In this document: in pieces, positions 29,137-37,061 of the stretch
Numbering within the stretch: the stretch's first letter is position 1
How the letters are laid out: every line of letters starts with the position of its first letter
From: Neisseria elongata subsp. elongata
GTDB lineage: Bacteria > Pseudomonadota > Gammaproteobacteria > Burkholderiales > Neisseriaceae
Reading direction: 5' to 3'
Assembly (NCBI RefSeq): GCF_900113545.1
Contig: NZ_FOPS01000006.1
Span: forward strand, 1 to 64,000
Length of the DNA: 64,000 nucleotides
Made by a program: the position numbers and the translations under genes
The notes under the pieces: generated by a model
Told to the model about the DNA's origin: nothing
Databases searched by the model: none
Seen by the model: only the letters and a program-made list of their open reading frames with translations

Positions 29137-31014
29137 TTAATTCTTTTTACTATACGCCCAATCTGCAGCCTCGTTCTGCCAATCCACGGTTCCTCCGCGC
29201 AACAGCGTCTGCATCATTTCCGCAGTTTCTTCATCAAGTTGCTTGGATTTTTCCATCAATGCTTCATTGGCAAACGGCGGCACTTCGGGGTCATACAGTT
29301 CCGACAAGGCAAATAAGTGATATCGGTCTCGGGCCGCGTAAAACTCACTCAAATCCTTAGCCTGCGCCAACGGTACGCCCAAACTTTCCAAAGCAATCCG
29401 TCCGCTGCGAATCGCACCGTCAAAAGTTTCCCTGACGATAAAATCCGCTCCTGCATGATGCAGGTTGTAAGCATGTTGTTGCCCATGCGCCCTGGCAATA
29501 ATGGTCAGCGTAGGATAATGCCGGCGAACGAACTTCACCACTTCTGTTGATTGGTCGTCATCTCCGATGGCAACAATCAATAATTTAGCCTTACCCAAGC
29601 CGATGGAGTTCAATAATTCCGGGCTGGTCGCATCACCGTAGTAAATTTTACAGCCATATTTGCTCAAACCTTCCACGGTTTCGGCATGAAAATCGATGAC
29701 TGTGGTATGAAAGCCGCATCCTGTCAGCATGCTGTTGATTTGCCGTCCAAATCGCCCGTGCCCCAACAAAATAATCGGATTTTCCTCATGTATTTCGTCG
29801 TGCGGACGGCTCTCGTTTTCTTTGGCTATACCGCGCGGGGCAATTACCTTATCGTACAGGATGAACAATGCCGGCGTCAGCAACATAGATAATGCGACCA
29901 CGAGGGAAATACGGTCAGCCAGTGCTTGCGGCAATACACGATTCTGCTGGGAAATAGACAGAAGCACAAAGCCAAACTCTCCAGCCTGAGCCAAACTCAA
30001 AGCAAACAATTTACCTGCTGTAGAAGGCAATCGGAACAGTTTGCCCAATATAAGCAACACGACTATCTTTACCACCATAGTGGCAACAGTTAAACCCAGA
30101 ATCAGTAAAAACTCCCTGCCTAACAAGCCGAAATTCATACCCGCACCAACCGTAATAAAAAACAAGCCAAGCAACAAGCCTTTGAACGGCTCCAAATGGC
30201 TTTCCATTTCATGTCGGTATGAGCTGTTTGCCAATGCCACACCTGCAATAAAAGCACCCAGTGCAGGAGACAAACCGATCAACGACATCAAAGTTGCAAT
30301 TCCGACCACCACAGCCAAAGTAAATAATGTAAACATTTCCCTCAGGCGGCTCTTGCTGATAAAGCGGAAAGTAATTGGAACAAGATAGCGCACACCGATG
30401 ACAATGACAGCAATTGCCGCCACGCTGACCAAAGCGATTACCCAGCCCGGCTGGTCAGCCAAAAGATTGGTTTGCACATCACTATGATCCGATTTAACGA
30501 CAGCCGTACCCAACAAGGGTAGTAACGCTAACATAGGAATAGCTGCCACATCCTGAAACAGCAATACGGCAAAACCGGCCTGTCCGCCCGGAGTCGGCAG
30601 CAAATTCTTCTCACTAAATGTCTGCAACACAATGGCCGTGGACGACAATGCCAAGATACAGCCGACGGCCACACCTGTCTGCCAAGTCTGCCCCAGCAAC
30701 ATGGCCAAGCCGGCAATGGCAGCCAAAGTCAATCCGACTTGCAACCCACCTAAACCCAATAGTTTATGCCGCAAACGCCACAGCATCTGCGGTGCCAATT
30801 CCAAACCGACCAAAAACAGCATCATTACCACGCCGAATTCCGCAACGTGCTGTATGGATTGTGCTTCTTTTCCCACCAGCCCCAATACAGGCCCGATTAA
30901 AATTCCGGCTGCCAAATAACCCAACACCGAACCCAGGCCCAATTTTTGCGAAACCAAAACGGCAGCTACGGCAAAAGCCATATAAATAAAAGTGAAAAGT
31001 AAGATTTCCGTCAT
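29137..31014 (-). CDS. Kef-type K+/H+ antiporter with TrkA-N domain
   Basis: CPA2 family cation/proton antiporter of 625 residues. There are about 12 membrane segments (residues 1-390), including the family stretches GYLAAGILIGP and FLVGLELAPQMLW. The cytoplasmic RCK/TrkA-N domain begins PIILLGHGRFGRQI (about 414-427). The architecture is that of KefB/KefC, glutathione-adduct-gated potassium efflux systems. No KefF/KefG ancillary gene is adjacent, so gating is uncertain. It is transcribed alone. Confidence 0.9.
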   Translation of the reverse strand: MTEILLFTFIYMAFAVAAVLVSQKLGLGSVLGYLAAGILIGPVLGLVGKEAQSIQHVAEFGVVMMLFLVGLELAPQMLWRLRHKLLGLGGLQVGLTLAAIAGLAMLLGQTWQTGVAVGCILALSSTAIVLQTFSEKNLLPTPGGQAGFAVLLFQDVAAIPMLALLPLLGTAVVKSDHSDVQTNLLADQPGWVIALVSVAAIAVIVIGVRYLVPITFRFISKSRLREMFTLFTLAVVVGIATLMSLIGLSPALGAFIAGVALANSSYRHEMESHLEPFKGLLLGLFFITVGAGMNFGLLGREFLLILGLTVATMVVKIVVLLILGKLFRLPSTAGKLFALSLAQAGEFGFVLLSISQQNRVLPQALADRISLVVALSMLLTPALFILYDKVIAPRGIAKENESRPHDEIHEENPIILLGHGRFGRQINSMLTGCGFHTTVIDFHAETVEGLSKYGCKIYYGDATSPELLNSIGLGKAKLLIVAIGDDDQSTEVVKFVRRHYPTLTIIARAHGQQHAYNLHHAGADFIVRETFDGAIRSGRIALESLGVPLAQAKDLSEFYAARDRYHLFALSELYDPEVPPFANEALMEKSKQLDEETAEMMQTLLRGGTVDWQNEAADWAYSKKN

Positions 31015-31163
31015 ATTTTTATTCTCGTATTTTCAATCACTTTTCAGATGGCCCCTCCTTATCAGGTAAGGCCGTCTGAAAAAACATTTCAAGCGCCACA
31101 AATAACTTGTTATTTTAACCTACTCAAGTCATAAGTAAGCATGACTTGTTTAAAATAATACGA

Positions 31164-31204
31164 AAGACCGTCTGAAAAAATTAAAGAGTTTTGCAGACGG
31201 TCTT
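31164..31204. terminator. covariant DUS-like palindrome upstream of the Kef gene
   Basis: AAGACCGTCTG (31164-31174) and CAGACGGTCTT (31194-31204). Both arms carry the same change from AGGCCG to AGACCG, so pairing is kept. It is not next to a gene end, which makes its function unclear. Confidence 0.55.
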
Positions 31205-31766
31205 AAATATAAGGAGCCCCAAATTGATTTACACAACATATTGAGAACAAAGCCACTCAGATTGCAAAAGTGTATCTTCTTTCAAATCCTTAAGAAGAAA
31301 ATTGCCATGCCACCCTTTTATCAGAGTACAGATAATCCATTCCGCTTTTACCTTTAGTTGCAGGACGCGCAATAGGAGTAAACCTTTAATCAACATTGTT
31401 TTGCATACAACAGGTAAAACAAATAGTCGGCATTGCCATGCTATTTCATGCTGTTATCCGAATAGGAAAATTCAGTAGTATACGTAGAATAATCTATGAC
31501 ATCTCACAGAAGAAATTTAACACACAGACTGTTATACAGCCAAGCCAGATGGCCGCATACAATCCACAGGAAAATTTATTAAGAGTAACAAACCAACCAA
31601 TGAATCTGTTCTTTTCATAGTAACTTAAATGGATTTTTTACATAAGGGTAATCTTAATTCAAAAGTGGGTATTCCCGGTTCATCTAGAACAAATCCTAAT
31701 TTAATATCCTCTTGTAACACTAATAGATAGCTGTACCATTTTCTACATATTAGACTAAGTTCAAAA
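31205..31766. other. AT-rich spacer without recognisable gene
   Basis: About 560 bp between the Kef antiporter and the pilQ terminator. There are two short open frames: a 55-codon minus-strand frame (31229-31396, beginning MLIKGLLLLRVLQLK) and a 74-codon plus-strand frame (31396-31620). Neither has a convincing ribosome-binding site or recognisable homology. No DUS occurs within it. It could hold decayed mobile DNA or simply spacer. Confidence 0.5.
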
Positions 31767-31803
31767 AATAGCCTAAAGCCTGTTATACAGGCTTTAGGCT
31801 ATT
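31767..31803 (-). terminator. pilMNOPQ operon terminator
   Basis: Perfect 16-bp stem (31767-31782 with 31788-31803), 5-nt loop, then T's on the minus strand. It lies 21 bp after the pilQ stop and has no DUS. Confidence 0.9.
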
Positions 31804-31823
31804 CAGAATTTATTAGTAACAGA

Positions 31824-33968
31824 TCAATATCTCAAATTGCTACCAATATTATCAACAATACGAGGAGTAATGAAAATCAAGAGTTCAGTTTTCTTATCAG
31901 ATCTAGTTTTCGACTTAAACAAGTTACCAACAACCGGAATATCGCCTAATAATGGAACTTTACTTACGCCTTCTGAGTTTTCCTCTTGATAAATACCACC
32001 CAAAATTAGCGTTCCACCATCTTCTACCATAACATTGGTATTTAAACGCTGAGTATTTATACAAGGTTCGGTAGCCCTACAATCTGAATTTACTGAATCT
32101 TTATTGATCTTAATATCCATAATTATCTGGCCATCAGGAGTGATATTAGGCGTTACAGTCATACCCAATACTGCTTTCTTAAATGACGTAGATGTAGCAC
32201 CACTTGAAGAAGCTTCTTGATATGGAACTTCGGTACCCGCTTCAATTATCGCCTCTTTGCGATCCTGCGTTAAAACACGAGGAGTTGAAACTATTTTCAA
32301 CTTATTCTGCGCCTGTTGTGCAGACAGCTCTAACCCCAGGGCACCAGAAGATAACGCATGAACCAAAGCAATACTTGACGTAGCAGCAGCTGTAGGTAAA
32401 TTCACATTAGGGTCAACAGTCCATGCTGGCAATGCTGGAATATCTTGGGATGGATTTCTACTCCAATTTGCAAGAGTTCTTTGCTTATCTACATAACTAT
32501 TACGGTTAGCACCAGCATTGGCCCAGTTACTCCCCCAACTATTTTTACCATTTGAACCTGCATATCCGAATTTAACACCCAATTGACGTGAGAAGCCGTC
32601 TTCCGCCTCCACAATTCTAGCCTCAACCATCACCTGCCGTGCGGGAACATCTAATTCTGCAATTAATTTTTCAAATTTTTGCAGTACAAAGGTATTATCA
32701 GTAATAACTAACGTATTAGTAGCTGGATCAATTAATGCACTACCTCGATTACTTAAAATCGTTCTATTGATATTATTACTAGTGTTGCTACTATTATTTT
32801 CATCAAGTTTTAGTATTTTACGAAATTCTTCTACATTTTTATATTTTAGTTGGAATGTTCTAGAATATAAAGGACCCAACTCATCAATTTCTCTCTGTTG
32901 AGTTAGAATCGCTTTATCTTTAGCCAATAACTCTTCTCTAGGCGCTACATTAATAACATTACCTGTTTTTCTCATATCTAAATTACGAGCCTGCATCACT
33001 AAATCTAGTGCCTGATCCCAAGGGACATCTTTAAGAGTCAAAGTCATTTTTCCTGTAACACTATCGCTAGCTACAATATTCATACCTGATTCTTTAGCTA
33101 GAATTTGCAACACTGTACGAACATCAACATCTTGAAAGTCTAAAGAAACTTTATTACCCTTAAATGATTTATTCTGATTAGAAGGCAAACCTGAACTCTC
33201 AACTGATGATTTCTGACTTACTTCAACAATAAATCTATCATTCGTTGTTTTAATATCATGAGTCCACGAACCTTGATTCTTAATAACTATTTGCGTATCA
33301 TTGCCAATTCTTTTTAAGACAACATTTCGCACGGGTGTACTAAAATCACTCACATCCAAATTACGCTGAGCTTGAACGGGAAGAGGATAATTTTTAAAGG
33401 TAATTATTAAACTACCATTATTATGTTTAATATCAGGTTTACCCTGATATTTTCTAGTCATAATCTCAACAATACCATTTGATCTTCCTGACTTTCTAAA
33501 ATCAACCGTAACTGCAGCAGCTTCAGAACTTGCAATTTTACTATTTACAACTTGAGCACTTGGTGTCGTATGACTCGAAGACACCGCCTCATTAATATAA
33601 ATCCAAACTTCTTTACCTTTAACCTCTGCTTTATAGTGTCCTAATCTGTTTAGACCCAACAATACACGAGCATTGTTTCCATTTTTTACTACAGCAACCT
33701 GGTTTAATAATGAATCTGAATACTCAAATGAAGATTGTGGCAATGTCACTCCAGTAGCCGGAAAATCCAAAGCAATACGAGAAGAAGGTTCATTTACCAT
33801 CGAATTTGATGGTAAAACTGTGTCTTTATCAAATTTAACTTTAACAATCTTCTGATTATTTGGCAATGTAGAAACATTAATATCAGTAATATCGCCCGCA
33901 AAGACAGCCTGCACAGCCAATGCCATTCCTAAAATTGGAAAAATTTTAACATCTACTAACTTTTTCAT
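31824..33968 (-). CDS. pilQ: type IV pilus secretin PilQ
   Basis: Outer-membrane secretin through which the pilus emerges and DNA enters, 714 residues. In order: a signal peptide (to about residue 24), two AMIN domains (VKFDKDTVLPSNSMV; VTVDFRKSGRSNGIVEIMTRK), an STN/N0 region (VSLDFQDVDVRTVLQILAKES, about 293-313), an N1 domain, and the secretin core (LSAQQAQNKLKIVSTPRVLT; VPLLGDIPVVGNLFKSK). The Lys/Gln-rich short repeats of meningococcal PilQ between the AMIN domains are missing. AAGGGG precedes ATG 33968. It is the last gene of pilMNOPQ. Confidence 0.96.
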   Translation of the reverse strand: MKKLVDVKIFPILGMALAVQAVFAGDITDINVSTLPNNQKIVKVKFDKDTVLPSNSMVNEPSSRIALDFPATGVTLPQSSFEYSDSLLNQVAVVKNGNNARVLLGLNRLGHYKAEVKGKEVWIYINEAVSSSHTTPSAQVVNSKIASSEAAAVTVDFRKSGRSNGIVEIMTRKYQGKPDIKHNNGSLIITFKNYPLPVQAQRNLDVSDFSTPVRNVVLKRIGNDTQIVIKNQGSWTHDIKTTNDRFIVEVSQKSSVESSGLPSNQNKSFKGNKVSLDFQDVDVRTVLQILAKESGMNIVASDSVTGKMTLTLKDVPWDQALDLVMQARNLDMRKTGNVINVAPREELLAKDKAILTQQREIDELGPLYSRTFQLKYKNVEEFRKILKLDENNSSNTSNNINRTILSNRGSALIDPATNTLVITDNTFVLQKFEKLIAELDVPARQVMVEARIVEAEDGFSRQLGVKFGYAGSNGKNSWGSNWANAGANRNSYVDKQRTLANWSRNPSQDIPALPAWTVDPNVNLPTAAATSSIALVHALSSGALGLELSAQQAQNKLKIVSTPRVLTQDRKEAIIEAGTEVPYQEASSSGATSTSFKKAVLGMTVTPNITPDGQIIMDIKINKDSVNSDCRATEPCINTQRLNTNVMVEDGGTLILGGIYQEENSEGVSKVPLLGDIPVVGNLFKSKTRSDKKTELLIFITPRIVDNIGSNLRY

Positions 33969-33987
33969 AATACTAACCCCTTAAATT

Positions 33988-34506
33988 CTAATTTTTAGCC
34001 TGATCCGAATCGTTTAATATTAATTCAGTTTGACGGAAAGTCCAATTACCATAAGCATCTTCAACTAATTCCGTTATATCTATTGCATCCGCCCTTATAT
34101 TTGTGATTCGCCCATAGTTTTGACCGATATAATTACCTTTCCGTACAGTATAAACATGGCCATCTACCTCAACAAAGGCTGATATTTTACCTTTTTGATT
34201 AAATGAGCCAACATATTTAATGCTGTCTAATCCAAAAGCCTCTAACACCTCTTTTGGTCTATTCAAATCTGGAGCATTAACACCATTTTGATTAGTACTC
34301 AACCTTTTACTATTAAACGCATCTAATGTTGGTTGCACAGGAGGAGTATAAGTCAACTGAGGTGCCCCTTGAGGAATATCTACAGGAGTAAACTTTCCCT
34401 CAGCCTCTTTTTTTGTTGCATTAACCCATTCGCGAAGATCACCTGGTTCCGCATCGCATGCTGTCAGTAGTAACATACTGGATAACAAACAAAGTTTTTT
34501 GACCAT
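33988..34506 (-). CDS. pilP: type IV pilus assembly lipoprotein PilP
   Basis: Inner-membrane-anchored lipoprotein of 172 residues that links the PilMNO platform to PilQ. The signal ends LLLTAC (lipobox). An unstructured region (to about 75) follows, then the beta domain (IKYVGSFNQKGKISAFVEVDGHVYTV, about 95-120, and RKGNYIGQNYGRITNI). GGGGATG precedes ATG 34506. It is 19 bp after pilO and 19 bp before pilQ. Confidence 0.95.
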   Translation of the reverse strand: MVKKLCLLSSMLLLTACDAEPGDLREWVNATKKEAEGKFTPVDIPQGAPQLTYTPPVQPTLDAFNSKRLSTNQNGVNAPDLNRPKEVLEAFGLDSIKYVGSFNQKGKISAFVEVDGHVYTVRKGNYIGQNYGRITNIRADAIDITELVEDAYGNWTFRQTELILNDSDQAKN

Positions 34507-34524
34507 TTTAACATCCCCATTATC

Positions 34525-35151
34525 TTACTGAACTGCAGAGGCAGATGCTGCCTCAAGTTGCTTGCGCTCCGCTTCTAGATCTGCAGCAGGACGAGCTTTA
34601 TATGTGTTTGCGATAGCATCTAAAGTGATTAAACCAGTTTTATCATCTTTCTTTATATTCAACTGACTCAAGGTAATTATACGGGATAACTCACCTATAT
34701 CGCGCGCAAATTTAGATACTTGGTCATATTGACCACTAATTGAAAGATTATACGGAAGGCGTTGAATTGCACCATCATTCACTGGCTCAAGTGGAGACAG
34801 TCCACTTAGTTGCAAACCATTTTTTGAAGCAGCTTGATGAAGCTCCTGAATTAAATTAGGTATTTCTTTATCTGTTGGCAGCTGTTTCAATAATTGATTA
34901 AATGAGGCTCGAAGTGCCTCTAGCTCTAATTTCAAGTTATTTAAATTAGCAGCTTGTATACTTTTTTGCCGGAACGTTTCTTTTAAGCTTATTTCTTTTT
35001 CTTTAGCAACATCTAATTCGGCTAACTGATCTTTGAAAAAGAATATATACCCCAAACCTAATATACAAATAATTAACAAACAGGCCAATCCATATTTTAA
35101 TGGATCATTTAATTCATGTAGATTCTTCAAGTCCAAATCTTTATTTGCCAT
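34525..35151 (-). CDS. pilO: type IV pilus inner-membrane protein PilO
   Basis: 208-residue bitopic membrane protein. There is a short cytoplasmic start (MANKDLDLKNLHELNDPLKY), a membrane helix (GLACLLIICILGLGYIFFF), a coiled coil (about 45-95) and a ferredoxin-like domain ending in an alanine-rich tail. It heterodimerises with PilN. ATG 35151 lies one base past the pilN stop behind a perfect GGAGGA, so the longer frame (from 35235) inside pilN is rejected. Confidence 0.95.
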   Translation of the reverse strand: MANKDLDLKNLHELNDPLKYGLACLLIICILGLGYIFFFKDQLAELDVAKEKEISLKETFRQKSIQAANLNNLKLELEALRASFNQLLKQLPTDKEIPNLIQELHQAASKNGLQLSGLSPLEPVNDGAIQRLPYNLSISGQYDQVSKFARDIGELSRIITLSQLNIKKDDKTGLITLDAIANTYKARPAADLEAERKQLEAASASAVQ

Positions 35152-35152
35152 T

Positions 35153-35818
35153 TCATCTTCCTCCATTTGATGCATTTTGTTCAGCAGGTATTGCTGCCGA
35201 TGCACTAGATGCAGATTCTGATGATGCAGAATCAATTGCTATCCCAGCTCCAGCATCAAGAATTTTATTTTGGGGGGTAATTAAATCCGATTTAATAACA
35301 AAATCCTGGCCATTATCGGTTTTTTTGATCTCCAAAAGTTCCGGTTGCTCAAACAACATTGTAGAAGGTAATGATTTCATAAACATTGCGATTCGATTAT
35401 CGCTAGAAGCTTTACCTTTTATTTCATAATTCTTTTCATTAGATGAAGATACTGAAATGAGAAAGACTCCTTCTGGTATAAGCTGATTCAATGTGTCAAT
35501 TATCTGAGCACCTTCAAAACGTTTACTTTGTAACTCTTCTACTTTCTGTTTTTTAGCTAAAAAATCTTCCTTCTCTGCTTTTAAACTAGCAATTTCTGCT
35601 ATTGCTGTATCCAATATTTTAATTTCACCTTCCAAGAAGGCATTCCTACTTTCTTGGGCAGAAATAGCTTGATTAATGCCTAGAAAAGCTACTACTGCTA
35701 GACCAATACCAATTATTCCTGAAGCAGCCATTAAAACATTAAACTTCTGCTTTTTCTTTTGATTTAACTCTTCCCTATATGGTAAAAGATTAATCTTAAT
35801 CAAATCCATCATTCTCAT
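35153..35818 (-). CDS. pilN: type IV pilus inner-membrane protein PilN
   Basis: 221 residues. The cytoplasmic peptide DLIKINLLPYREE (about 4-16) is the conserved PilM-binding motif. It is followed by a membrane helix, a coiled coil (KAEKEDFLAKKQKVEELQSK) and a periplasmic ferredoxin-like domain. The C-terminus is a low-complexity Ala/Ser stretch. Its ATG overlaps the pilM stop by four bases (ATGA), so the two are translationally coupled. Confidence 0.95.
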   Translation of the reverse strand: MRMMDLIKINLLPYREELNQKKKQKFNVLMAASGIIGIGLAVVAFLGINQAISAQESRNAFLEGEIKILDTAIAEIASLKAEKEDFLAKKQKVEELQSKRFEGAQIIDTLNQLIPEGVFLISVSSSNEKNYEIKGKASSDNRIAMFMKSLPSTMLFEQPELLEIKKTDNGQDFVIKSDLITPQNKILDAGAGIAIDSASSESASSASAAIPAEQNASNGGR

Positions 35819-36912
35819 AGCCCCCTTAAAGCTAAGCCAAATGCAACTGTCAGTCCAAATGCATCTTGATTTAATTCAGACACATCTACATGTTTACTAT
35901 ACTGCAAACAACTGATTGGATTGATGCATTCAGCAGCAGTATTTGTTTGTGAAAAAATAACTTCTGTTAGTCCAGCTTGAGTGGACGCCGCACCCGTCAA
36001 AAATATATGTTTGATATTTGAGAATTGCTCCCCAGATTGCGTCGTATAGTAAAATTGTAGAACTCTCTGAATTTCTTGAGCTATTTGAACATTAAACCTA
36101 TCAGAAATTTGAATTTGATAATCTGCAGGCCTATCCCCTCCTCTTTGCATTACCTGCGCTTGCTCTTCACTAACTTGATAAGTTCTTTGGATCAATTGAT
36201 TTAACTGCTCCCCTCCTAATGGTGATTCCTGTTTATATAGTATTTGACCATCTTGCATAACAAGGGAATACATTTCACTTTCTGAAATATTAACAACAAC
36301 AATCTTCTCTCCTTTCAACTCAGGAGATTGATCATTTAACCAATAATTAAAGGCATTCGCTTGGGCGAAAATATCAATATCTAAAAATTTTGGAGTTAAA
36401 TTAGCACTATCAAACGCTTCCAATCTAGGCTCAATATCCTCCTTTCGCGAAGCAACTAGTAAAAGCTTACTTTGAGAAAGATTACCACCATTATCTAGTA
36501 TTTGATAATCATAATTAACCTCCTCCAGCGGCACCAACTGGGCAATCTCAAATTCTGCAAAATCCTCTACATCCATCTCAGTATCTTTTGCACTATACGA
36601 AACTGTTTCAATAATTGTGAACGTTTGAGGCATTGCCACAACAATATTGCGATTATTGGTATTTAATTGGGTATATGCATGTTGCAAATATGAGACGAGT
36701 TGATCGTAATCCAGTATTCGATTCCCTTTTATGATGTTTTTAGGCAAACGAACTACCGAGTACTTTTCCAACTGAACTTGATTTAAATTACGACCAGACA
36801 GATAAACCATTTTGATGGCATTCTGAGTAACATCTATACCGACTGCGCCTCGCGCAGAAAAGCCTGACGAAGCTTTACCTTTTGTATTCTTTCCATTTTT
36901 TGTTAAACGCAT
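35815..36912 (-). CDS. pilM: type IV pilus ATP-binding protein PilM
   Basis: Actin/FtsA-like cytoplasmic protein that binds the PilN tail. About 365 residues. The actin-fold phosphate-1 region (AVGIDVTQNAIKMVYLS, about 23-39), VVVNISESEMYSLVMQDG and IFLTGAASTQAGL (adenosine region) are visible. ATG 36912 has AGGGA 9 nt upstream; an in-frame ATG at 36930 has no Shine-Dalgarno. It is first gene of pilMNOPQ, divergent from ponA. Confidence 0.94.
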   Translation of the reverse strand: MRLTKNGKNTKGKASSGFSARGAVGIDVTQNAIKMVYLSGRNLNQVQLEKYSVVRLPKNIIKGNRILDYDQLVSYLQHAYTQLNTNNRNIVVAMPQTFTIIETVSYSAKDTEMDVEDFAEFEIAQLVPLEEVNYDYQILDNGGNLSQSKLLLVASRKEDIEPRLEAFDSANLTPKFLDIDIFAQANAFNYWLNDQSPELKGEKIVVVNISESEMYSLVMQDGQILYKQESPLGGEQLNQLIQRTYQVSEEQAQVMQRGGDRPADYQIQISDRFNVQIAQEIQRVLQFYYTTQSGEQFSNIKHIFLTGAASTQAGLTEVIFSQTNTAAECINPISCLQYSKHVDVSELNQDAFGLTVAFGLALRGL

Positions 36913-36978
36913 AACTAATTTCCCTGCCATGTAATATTGGTTACAATATCGGCTTCCGTAAGCGGTTGATACGAATGT

Positions 36979-36997
36979 GCAGTAATTGATTTACTGC
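36979..36997. promoter_or_regulatory. palindrome in the ponA-pilM divergent region
   Basis: GCAGTAA-TTGAT-TTACTGC, a perfect 7-bp inverted repeat with a 5-bp centre, lies between the two divergent starts. It is the shape and size of a dimeric-regulator site. I cannot place convincing -35/-10 elements around it. Confidence 0.5.
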
Positions 36998-37061
36998 CCT
37001 GTCTAAACGTTAAAGCCATTTTACTTTATTTAATGCCTTCTTGGGTAAATATTACTTAGTC

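Noticed and set aside
31396-31620. 74-codon open frame on the plus strand between the Kef and pilQ genes
   Set aside because: No ribosome-binding site, no recognisable family, AT-rich spacer context; treated as chance.
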